A stretch of DNA of 37,418 nucleotides, from positions 1 through 37,418 of the IMG/VR virus record IMGVR_UViG_3300036770_001924. One strand, written 5' to 3'. The translations under genes were made by a program, and so were the position numbers. This stretch comes from a virus. Each line of letters starts with the position of its first letter. Within the stretch, counting starts at the first letter, position 1. The notes under the pieces are model-generated. The model was not told the origin of the DNA. It saw nothing but the letters and a program-made list of their open reading frames with translations, and made no database searches. Below are positions 21,839 to 27,728 of this stretch, in pieces.

Positions 21839-22929
21839 GCATGGCATTTCTCCCAGAAGAAGACGTAGCAACAATTCCATTAGAGCAGCGCACGGCGCTC
21901 GTTGAGGCTGGCGTTCTGGCACCAGATCAGCCAGGGTTGGAGGCTCCGTACACGCCACCACCGCAAGAACCTGTCCCCACAGAACCGACCCCAACCCCTA
22001 CTGAAACACCGTCCACGGTCGTCACCCCGCCGGCTCAACCGACGTTGCCGACGGATGAAGAAATTGAGAACGACATGGCGGCAGAGATGCGCCGTGTTGA
22101 CGCGTTCGCCCAACTCCAAGTCCTACTCAACCGCTACGGTTTGGGCGGCTTAGAAGGCAACGTCCGCGACCTAATCGCCAGAGGCATCACCGACGGCGAA
22201 GCCATCCTGTTCCAGTTACGAGACACCGAACAGTTCCGTACACGCTTCAAAGCCAACACAGCCCGCGCCAAAGCCGGACTCCCAGAACTAGACCCAGCCA
22301 CCTACATCGGGCTAGAAGAACAGTATCGAGAAATCCTTCGCCGCAACCTCGGCCCCGAAATGTTCTCCGTCTACGACGAACCAGACGACTTCCGCCGACT
22401 CATCGAAGGCGACGTATCCGCAGCAGAACTACAAGAACGCGTCAACCAGGGATACCGCCTCGTAGCTGAAGCCGACCCCGAAGTAAAACGACAGATGCAA
22501 ACCCTCTACAACGTCGGAGAACGCGAACTCGTTGGCTATTTCCTCGACCCCGCCAAAGGCGCCCCAGTCCTCACCCGCCAAGCCCAAGCCGCCCAAGTCG
22601 CCGCACGCGCCCGCGAACAAGCAGGCTTCCAGCTTGGTGTCACCACCGCAGAAGACCTGATCGCCCGCGGCTACAGCCCGTCACAAGCCCAGCAAGTGTT
22701 CCAAGAAGTCGGCCAACTCGCAGGTTTGTACAGCGAAATGACCGGCGAACAGATGCTCACCCAAGAACAGAAGATTGGCGCCGCTTTCGGCTTTGACGTT
22801 CAGGCACAACAGGAACTTGAACGCCGCAAACGTCAACGCATCGCAGAGTTCGCAGGCGGCGGCGGCTTCGCCCGCACCACAGGCGCCACATCTGGCACCG
22901 TTGAAACCGGTGTCGGCACCGCCCAATAG
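21835..22929 (+). CDS. helical virion-type protein (364 aa)
   Basis: ATG 21835 in an ATGA overlap. An N-terminal Pro/Thr linker (PPPQEPVPTEPTPTPTETPS) precedes a helical domain from about residue 80 (MAAEMRRVDAFAQLQVLLNR). The helical domain has an ARGITDGEAILFQLRDTEQF segment that resembles the corresponding part of the 498-aa neighbour (both have an E-x-ILF/Q-x-A-type helix with an acidic turn). The C-terminus is Gly/Thr-rich. Together with the two preceding genes it forms a block of long helical proteins between portal and scaffold. The gene is notably C-rich on the coding strand compared with genes downstream. Confidence 0.6.
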   Translation: MSMAFLPEEDVATIPLEQRTALVEAGVLAPDQPGLEAPYTPPPQEPVPTEPTPTPTETPSTVVTPPAQPTLPTDEEIENDMAAEMRRVDAFAQLQVLLNRYGLGGLEGNVRDLIARGITDGEAILFQLRDTEQFRTRFKANTARAKAGLPELDPATYIGLEEQYREILRRNLGPEMFSVYDEPDDFRRLIEGDVSAAELQERVNQGYRLVAEADPEVKRQMQTLYNVGERELVGYFLDPAKGAPVLTRQAQAAQVAARAREQAGFQLGVTTAEDLIARGYSPSQAQQVFQEVGQLAGLYSEMTGEQMLTQEQKIGAAFGFDVQAQQELERRKRQRIAEFAGGGGFARTTGATSGTVETGVGTAQ

Positions 22930-22936
22930 CACCCCC

Positions 22937-22964
22937 TTGACAAAAGTAGCCATACTGCTACTCT
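22937..22964 (+). promoter_or_regulatory. promoter for scaffold/capsid genes
   Basis: Consensus -35 TTGACA (22937-22942) and extended -10 TGC-TACTCT (22956-22964), with 16 bases between the hexamers. It lies in the 101-base gap before the scaffold gene. This would give capsid genes their own transcript within the late block. Confidence 0.6.
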
Positions 22965-22988
22965 GGTAGTCGTCACATAAGACACAGC

Positions 22989-23011
22989 CACCAGGAACCT
23001 CCAACCTGGTG
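22989..23011 (+). other. 5'-leader hairpin upstream of scaffold
   Basis: A 7-bp stem (CACCAGG / CCTGGTG) with a nine-base loop, between the promoter and the AAAGGAG ribosome binding site (23017-23023). It may protect the capsid message or tune its translation. Confidence 0.45.
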
Positions 23012-23030
23012 TGGGTAAAGGAGTGAGCCA

Positions 23031-23483
23031 ATGTCAAACGTCCACGATTTCGAAGACGATTCTGTTGACGAGGCACCGAAAGACCCCGTGCGGGCACGGA
23101 TGCGTCTACTGGAAAAGGAAGCCGCAGAGCTGAAGAAACAGCTTGCGGAAGCCGAATCAGTCAAACGCGAGATGGCTTTCATCAAGGCTGGAGTCCCTAT
23201 GGACAACCCTGTTGCAAAGTATTTCGTGAAAGGCTACGACGGCGAAGTCACTCCAGAAGCGATCCGTCAAGCGGCGGAGGAAGCGAATCTCATCGCTAAA
23301 GCGGCGGAGTCGGCGCAAGCCAAATCCGAGGCTGATGCGTGGAGCCGGATTACGAAGGCTCAACGTGCGGGCGAGACAAGCGAACCTTTGGTCGATTGGA
23401 ACTCCAAAATCAACCAGGCTCGTAACTCGGATGAAGTGATGCAGATACTGGCCCAAGCAAGGCAAGAAGCAGAAAACATCTAG
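23031..23483 (+). CDS. scaffolding protein
   Basis: 150 aa behind AAAGGAG. Short acidic N-terminus (FEDDSVDEAPKDP), then a coiled coil (MRLLEKEAAELKKQLAEAES), then the AFIKAGVPMDNPVAKYFVK segment and EVTPEAIRQAAEEANLIAK that recur in short phage scaffolds, and a helical basic C-terminus. Scaffolds guide capsid assembly and leave before maturation. The position directly before the major capsid gene is standard. No protease motif is seen, so removal by a protease encoded here is not indicated. Confidence 0.75.
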   Translation: MSNVHDFEDDSVDEAPKDPVRARMRLLEKEAAELKKQLAEAESVKREMAFIKAGVPMDNPVAKYFVKGYDGEVTPEAIRQAAEEANLIAKAAESAQAKSEADAWSRITKAQRAGETSEPLVDWNSKINQARNSDEVMQILAQARQEAENI

Positions 23484-23507
23484 CCCGCAGGCCCCGCGCC
23501 TGTCGGG
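23484..23507 (+). other. intergenic hairpin between scaffold and capsid genes
   Basis: A nine-pair stem with one bulged T (CCCGCAGGC / GCCTG-T-CGGG) and a five-base loop lies directly after the scaffold stop and before the capsid ribosome binding site (GAGAAGGA). Such elements can change the ratio of capsid to scaffold by partial termination or RNA processing. Confidence 0.45.
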
Positions 23508-23522
23508 AGAAGGAAACAGGCA

Positions 23523-24497
23523 ATGTCCAAGACACAACAGAGCAGCCTGCTCACAGACCAGGTTGCATTTGACAGGATTGCGTACTTCGCACTCCGCAGC
23601 GAACTTCTGTTCGACGCGGTTGCAGACGTGATGCCGGTCGCACAAGCAATGCCAGGCTCATCGGTCAAGTTCACGATCTTCAACGATCTGAGCGAGAAGA
23701 CCTCGACCCTGACGGAAGACACCGATGTCACCCCAGTGGTGATGGGTGACTCTCAGGTCGAAGTGACCCTTGAGGAGTACGGCAATGCTGTCAACACCAC
23801 CGCCAAGTTGCGTGGAACTTCGTTCCTTGACGTGGATTCGGCAGCCGCCAACCTGGTTGGTTACAACGCCGGCATCTCCATTGACGGAGTTATCCGCGAA
23901 GTGCTGTCGGCTGGTACCCACGTCGTCTACGGTTCGGGTGGCGCAGACCTCCCGTCCTCGCGTGCGACCGTCGGTTCCGATGACAAGATCAAGGCGAACG
24001 ACGTCCGCAAGGTTGTCGCCGCTCTCCGCAAGGCCAACGCAGTGTCGTTCAACGGCATGTACATGGGCTACATTCACCCCGACGTGAGCTACGACCTCCG
24101 TTCGGAGACTGGTGTTGCTTCGTGGCGTGACCCGCACGTGTACAGCGATCCAGCCAACATCTACAACGGCGAAATCGGAGCCTTCGAAGGTGTGCGTTTC
24201 ATTGAGACGCCGCGTGCGAAGATTTTCGAGAACGCCTCGGATGGCTCTGGTTCTTCGACGGGTTCGTCGGCAACGGTGGACGTGTACTGCACGCACATCG
24301 CAGGCCGTCAGGCTCTGGCGAAGGCGCACAGCATCGTGGATGGCAACGGCGCGTTCCCGCGTGTCGTTCGCGGTCCGGTGGTGGACGTCCTCCAGCGCTT
24401 CCAGCCGGTCGGCTGGTACTGGCTCGGTGGCTACGCCCGATTCCGCGAGGCTTCGCTGCGTCGCATCGAGTCGGCGTCAAGCATCGGCGCAAACTGA
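23523..24497 (+). CDS. major capsid protein, N4-gp56 family
   Basis: 324 aa from ATG 23523. The N-terminal arm leads into LTDQVAFDRIAYFALRSEL, then MPGSSVKFTIFNDLSEKTST and VEVTLEEYGNAVNTTAKLRG, a pattern characteristic of N4-gp56-type HK97-fold capsid proteins. The P-domain-like part contains GMYMGYIHPDVSYDL and GEIGAFEGVRFIETP. The C-terminus has VGWYWLGGYARFREASLRRI. It follows the scaffold and precedes a strong terminator, so high expression of a short transcript is likely. A Ser/Gly loop (SDGSGSSTGSSA, about residues 240-251) could be surface exposed. Confidence 0.9.
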   Translation: MSKTQQSSLLTDQVAFDRIAYFALRSELLFDAVADVMPVAQAMPGSSVKFTIFNDLSEKTSTLTEDTDVTPVVMGDSQVEVTLEEYGNAVNTTAKLRGTSFLDVDSAAANLVGYNAGISIDGVIREVLSAGTHVVYGSGGADLPSSRATVGSDDKIKANDVRKVVAALRKANAVSFNGMYMGYIHPDVSYDLRSETGVASWRDPHVYSDPANIYNGEIGAFEGVRFIETPRAKIFENASDGSGSSTGSSATVDVYCTHIAGRQALAKAHSIVDGNGAFPRVVRGPVVDVLQRFQPVGWYWLGGYARFREASLRRIESASSIGAN

Positions 24498-24512
24498 ACT
24501 AACTAGTTCAGT
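24493..24512. repeat. 9-bp palindrome at the capsid stop codon
   Basis: ACTGAACTA (24493-24501) and TAGTTCAGT (24504-24512) are perfectly complementary around a two-base centre, and the dyad includes the TGA stop codon. It may be an operator-type dyad, or form the first part of a two-hairpin terminator with the stem at 24523-24553. Confidence 0.5.
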
Positions 24513-24522
24513 CAAAGAGTGT

Positions 24523-24564
24523 GGGGGTCGGGCTTTCCCCTGGCCCGACCCCCGCTTCTTTTCT
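24523..24564 (+). terminator. strong rho-independent terminator after major capsid gene
   Basis: A 10-bp perfect GC-rich stem (GGGGGTCGGG 24523-24532 / CCCGACCCCC 24544-24553), extended by one C-G pair, is followed by a T-rich tract (GCTTCTTTTCT). This is the clearest intrinsic terminator in the window and probably ends the scaffold-capsid transcript. Confidence 0.85.
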
Positions 24565-24572
24565 GCTATCAT
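24564..24572 (+). promoter_or_regulatory. extended -10 promoter box after capsid terminator
   Basis: TGC-TATCAT is an extended -10 (four to five of six hexamer positions match TATAAT, plus TG). It starts within the T-tract of the capsid terminator and lies 17 bases before ATG 24590, which has a CGAGG ribosome binding site. It would restart transcription for the downstream tail and glycan genes. Confidence 0.5.
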
Positions 24573-24589
24573 CTGTCACGAGGTAACTG

Positions 24590-24955
24590 ATGTCCGGTAT
24601 TTCTAACTACGCCGAAAACAAACTTCTTGACACGCTCCGTGCCCAGTCGTTTTCGGTGAGCAACGTCTACGTCAAACTGCACACCGGTGATCCTGGTGAG
24701 GACGGCACATCCAATGCTGCGACGGAGACGACCCGCGAGGAAGTCACGTTCTCTGCTGCGTCGAGCGGTTCAATGGCGTCGTCTGCGACGGTTGAGTGGA
24801 CGAACGTGTCTACGACTGAGACGTACACGCATTTCTCGTTGTGGGACAACGTTTCGGCTGGTAACTGTTTGTGGAAGGGTGCGTTGTCGTCTTCTGCTGC
24901 TGTCACTGCTGGCGACACTTTTCAGATCACGTCGCTTACGCTGACGCTTGACTAA
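24590..24955 (+). CDS. small beta-rich virion-type protein (121 aa)
   Basis: ATG 24590 behind a CGAGG site. The protein starts ISNYAENKLLDTLR, then VYVKLHTGDPGEDGTSNAA, followed by Ser/Thr-rich strands and FSLWDNVSAGNCLWKGAL and FQITSLTLTLD. This pattern (N-terminal helix plus YVxLxTxDPGEDG plus jelly-roll-like strands) recurs in phage virion proteins located near capsid or tail genes. The exact role (decoration, neck or fibre base) is not known to me. Confidence 0.65.
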   Translation: MSGISNYAENKLLDTLRAQSFSVSNVYVKLHTGDPGEDGTSNAATETTREEVTFSAASSGSMASSATVEWTNVSTTETYTHFSLWDNVSAGNCLWKGALSSSAAVTAGDTFQITSLTLTLD

Positions 24956-24968
24956 CTAAGGTAGCCAC

Positions 24969-26051
24969 ATGGCTACTGGAGTAACCGACTTCACGTTCGG
25001 TTTCGTTGATACTCCTGGCTTTCGGGAGTTTGAGGAAGTACCGAACTATGCGCCTCGCAAGGTCGTCTATTTTGCTTCGCCGTACAAGACGACGCAGGGG
25101 TTTTATCGCGGCCTAGTCGTCGTTGACCGTACTGCTTCAGCAGCAGGTACAGGGTCGTCAACTGCGCAACGTCTAGTTCTATCGTTGCGTACTGCCACAG
25201 GTTCAGGGTCAGGTTCGTCATCGACCACTACTGTGCTGGTGGCGAAGCGGACGGCAATCGCCGCTGGTGCGGGTGGTTCGTCGGCTGATGGTGAGCGGGT
25301 CGTTCCACGGTCGGCTACTGCGAGTGGTCAGGGCACCACGGATGGTGGTGCGGTCGGGTTGCACATTGCGCCACGAACAGCAACCGCTGGCGGTGTCGGG
25401 GCGTCAACTGCTGATGGTGTGGTCACACGCGCCTTCACAGCGTCTGGGTCAGGCACAGGGTCATCTAGTGCCACACCGCTTCGCATCGTGCCTCGTAGCG
25501 CATCTGAAGCAGGCTCAGGGGCATCCAGCGCTGACGGTGAAGTCACCCGCGCCCGCACAGCCACCGCATCGGGGGCAGGCGCATCAAGCGTCACCCAGTT
25601 GCACATCGCCCCACGCACCGCCACCAGCCCAGGCACAGGCTCATCGCTGGTCGTCAAGGTCATCACCCGTTTCCGTACCGCCACAGGTTCAGGCACTGGC
25701 GGCAGAACCATTGTGTCGGCTCGCGTCTGCCAACGCACCGCCTCAGCATCGGGTACAGGTGGACAGTCGAACACGGTCGTCAAACTTCTGTTGTTCCGCA
25801 CCCCGTCTACGACCGAGATACGGGCAGCGGATCGTAACGATCTCAGCATTTCAGGCCGTTTGTTCCGTTACGCCGAACCGTCTTACGCCGGTGTCAACGT
25901 GTACAAGCTTGTGGATGGAACGTTCACCGAGGTTGAGCAGCGTGACTACACGCAGATTGCGAAGGTGTATCACGGCGGTTCAAAGAACTTTGTGACGCAA
26001 GCGGAGAAGGATGATTTGATTGCGGCAGGCTACGGTAGTTACGTCACATGA
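24969..26051 (+). CDS. Ser/Thr/Gly repeat virion protein with fibre-type C-terminal domain (360 aa)
   Basis: ATG 24969. Residues 1-53 form an N-terminal region. Residues 54-276 consist of 11 imperfect repeats of about 20 residues of the form R-T-A-T/S-A-S-G-x-G-x-S-S...L-x-I-x-P (starts near R54, R74, R94, R114, R136, R154, R176, R194, R216, R234, R256). The last 60 residues (VNVYKLVDGTFTEVEQRDY, KVYHGG, AAGYGSYVT) form a domain also found in the next gene. Short regular repeats with hydrophobic positions suggest a beta-solenoid or stalk, so a tail fibre or capsid appendage is likely. The many exposed Ser/Thr residues and the glycosyltransferases nearby make glycosylation plausible. Composition shifts from G/T-rich to C/A-rich along the gene. 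Confidence 0.65.
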   Translation: MATGVTDFTFGFVDTPGFREFEEVPNYAPRKVVYFASPYKTTQGFYRGLVVVDRTASAAGTGSSTAQRLVLSLRTATGSGSGSSSTTTVLVAKRTAIAAGAGGSSADGERVVPRSATASGQGTTDGGAVGLHIAPRTATAGGVGASTADGVVTRAFTASGSGTGSSSATPLRIVPRSASEAGSGASSADGEVTRARTATASGAGASSVTQLHIAPRTATSPGTGSSLVVKVITRFRTATGSGTGGRTIVSARVCQRTASASGTGGQSNTVVKLLLFRTPSTTEIRAADRNDLSISGRLFRYAEPSYAGVNVYKLVDGTFTEVEQRDYTQIAKVYHGGSKNFVTQAEKDDLIAAGYGSYVT

Positions 26052-26332
26052 GCATTTTTAGACCACCGACCGACGACTTCATGGTGTTGGGTATTCCACC
26101 GAAGGAGTTCGATTCCCAAGAGGTACGGCTCGCCTATTCGTTGTTCAAGCATTTTGATGCCGAACCGCGAGGACGCAACGTGTTCCTGTTGACGAACGGT
26201 ATTTACACAGAGAATGAACCGAACGACATTACGACAATCTCAAAGGTGTATTGGGGTGGGACGGATAACGAAGTGACGGCTGATGAGGTTGCTAGTCTTA
26301 CTGCGGCAGGTTACGGCGCATACATCTCGTAG
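26048..26332 (+). CDS. small paralogue of the fibre C-terminal domain (94 aa)
   Basis: ATG 26048 in an ATGA overlap. The last 50 residues (NVFLLTNGIYTENEPNDITT, KVYWGG, LTAAGYGAYIS) align without gaps with the C-terminus of the preceding protein; shared positions include N-V, G-x-x-T-E-x-E, D-x-T-x-I-x-K-V-Y-x-G-G, V-T-x-x-E and A-A-G-Y-G-x-Y. The domain probably mediates assembly on the virion. It may be a free copy used as a cap, or a duplicate from recombination. Confidence 0.65.
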   Translation: MSIFRPPTDDFMVLGIPPKEFDSQEVRLAYSLFKHFDAEPRGRNVFLLTNGIYTENEPNDITTISKVYWGGTDNEVTADEVASLTAAGYGAYIS

Positions 26333-26338
26333 GGGACC

Positions 26339-26572
26339 ATGAAGCATCAAGAGACACACCCTGGCCTTGACGTTGAAGGCTGTTTCGCTTGCCGTATCAG
26401 CCATGTGCGCATGTCTGGGGCGGCGATGCCAACCCGCCACAATGTTTCGGCGTTGAACGCAAAAGAGAAACAGTGGGGCAAAGACATGGACGCCTACAAG
26501 CGGATACGCAAATCCGGTGGGCAACCAACGAAGATTGACGGATCGGACCGTATTGAAAAAACGGTTGACTGA
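26339..26572 (+). CDS. conserved small phage protein with CxxC (77 aa)
   Basis: ATG 26339 seven bases after the previous stop; the last base overlaps the next start (TGATG). It contains HPGLDVEGCFACRISHVRM, giving one CxxC pair, and a basic second half (NAKEKQWGKDMDAYKRIRKSG, QPTKIDGSDRIEK). Similar HPG...CxxC...KQWxxDMxAYKRLR proteins are widespread in actinophage structural regions, without known function. Single CxxC plus nearby His could bind zinc. Confidence 0.65.
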   Translation: MKHQETHPGLDVEGCFACRISHVRMSGAAMPTRHNVSALNAKEKQWGKDMDAYKRIRKSGGQPTKIDGSDRIEKTVD

Positions 26573-27273
26573 TGCGTCTCACCATCTACATTCCGACATT
26601 TCAACGCCCCGAACTCGCCACCTGTCTTGAATCCATTTTGCCTCAGTTGACTGAGGAGTGCCGCCTACTTGTTTCCGACAATGACCCAGAACAGTCTGCG
26701 CGGCCACTTTGCCAAGATGCCCGCATCATCTATTCGCATAACTTCTTGAACGTTGGCGCTGACGGCAACTGTCTGCGTTCTTTGACTTCAACGACCGACG
26801 ACTACCTGTGGGTGTTCGGGGATGACGACATCATGTTGGAAGGTGCGATAGATGAGACGTTGAAGCTGATGCGCGGGCAGGACAGGATCATTCATGTCGG
26901 TGACCGCCACGGCGAAGTACCGTTCGGGTTTGACGGTTCAACAGCCGAATGGGTTGACGGTCTTGCCGACAAGTCGATGGTTGTTGCGTCAACGCTGTGT
27001 TCAATGAATGTTTGGCGGACGCAGGCGTTGGATGCCATGCAAGGTATTCGGGGTCTTGATTCAAGGAATGTGATGTGTTGGGCTGGGGTTGGGGCTGCGT
27101 CGGTGACGGTTGCGTCACGTCCGCTGGTGCGTGTTGGTCGCAGCCACCCGTACCCGTTCCCGTGGTTCACGCGCTCAATGGACCACTATCTGATGGCGTT
27201 GCGGGTACACCACGGCTGCCAGTCACGGTTCACGATGCGCGAAACAAACCATTGGAACTACACCAACGCATGA
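26572..27273 (+). CDS. glycosyltransferase family 2 (GT-A fold)
   Basis: 233 aa; ATG 26572 overlaps the previous stop. N-terminal TIYIPTFQRPELATCLESIL and the LLVSDNDPEQSA segment are typical of GT2 enzymes. The metal-binding D-x-D region is FGDDDIMLEG (D84-D86), after LNVGADGNCLRSL. The C-terminal part (WFTRSMDHYLMALRVHHGC) holds the acceptor-side helices. GT2 enzymes transfer sugar from a nucleotide donor to an acceptor. No membrane segment is present, so it is probably a soluble enzyme modifying a phage protein or a host glycan precursor. It is the first gene of a three-gene glycan cassette. Confidence 0.85.
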   Translation: MRLTIYIPTFQRPELATCLESILPQLTEECRLLVSDNDPEQSARPLCQDARIIYSHNFLNVGADGNCLRSLTSTTDDYLWVFGDDDIMLEGAIDETLKLMRGQDRIIHVGDRHGEVPFGFDGSTAEWVDGLADKSMVVASTLCSMNVWRTQALDAMQGIRGLDSRNVMCWAGVGAASVTVASRPLVRVGRSHPYPFPWFTRSMDHYLMALRVHHGCQSRFTMRETNHWNYTNA

Positions 27274-27728
27274 CAGAAAATTTTCATTCGGGTGCCTGGT
27301 CACCACGCCATTTCGATGTGTACACGGGTGGAACGTTCGACTTGTTCCATTTGGGGCACGTCAACCTGTTGCGCCAATGCCGAGACATCGCCGGTACAGG
27401 TACGGTGACGGTTGGGTTGAATACGGATTCGTTTGCGGCGTCGTACAAACGGAAACCTATCTGTACGTTGGAGGAACGTTTCGCTGTCGTTGAAGCGTGC
27501 CGCTACGTGGATGAGGTTGTCATCAACTGGGGTGGCGCGGACTCTCGAATGGTTGTGGATTCGGTGCGCCCGAACTTTGTCGTGGTCGGTGACGATTGGC
27601 AGCGGCGGGATTACAACATGCAGATGGGTTGGGATGACGCGTGGCTTCGTGACCGAGACATCCAAGTCATCTATGTGCCGTACACGAAAGAGATTTCAAC
27701 GACGATGCTCACCCTGCGGATGCCGTGA
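27270..27728 (+). CDS. cytidylyltransferase, glycerol-3-phosphate type (TagD-like)
   Basis: 152 aa from ATG 27270 (ATGA overlap). The nucleotidyltransferase signature is clear: YTGGTFDLFHLGHVNLLRQC with the catalytic HxGH (H27-H30), TVGLNTDSFAASYKRKP, LEERFAVVEACRYVDEV, FVVVGDDWQ, and STTMLTLR replacing the usual ISTT-type C-terminal motif. The family joins CTP to glycerol phosphate or similar alcohol phosphates, giving CDP-activated donors for teichoic acids or capsules. Between two glycosyltransferases, it probably makes the activated donor used by this cassette. Substrate (glycerol, ribitol-like, ethanolamine or a sugar) cannot be read from sequence. Confidence 0.87.
   Translation: MTENFHSGAWSPRHFDVYTGGTFDLFHLGHVNLLRQCRDIAGTGTVTVGLNTDSFAASYKRKPICTLEERFAVVEACRYVDEVVINWGGADSRMVVDSVRPNFVVVGDDWQRRDYNMQMGWDDAWLRDRDIQVIYVPYTKEISTTMLTLRMP

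Noticed and set aside
26104-26118. GTTCGATTCCC-like sequence resembling a tRNA T-loop
   Set aside because: The flanking bases do not form a T-stem or acceptor stem, and it lies within a well-supported coding frame (26048-26332).
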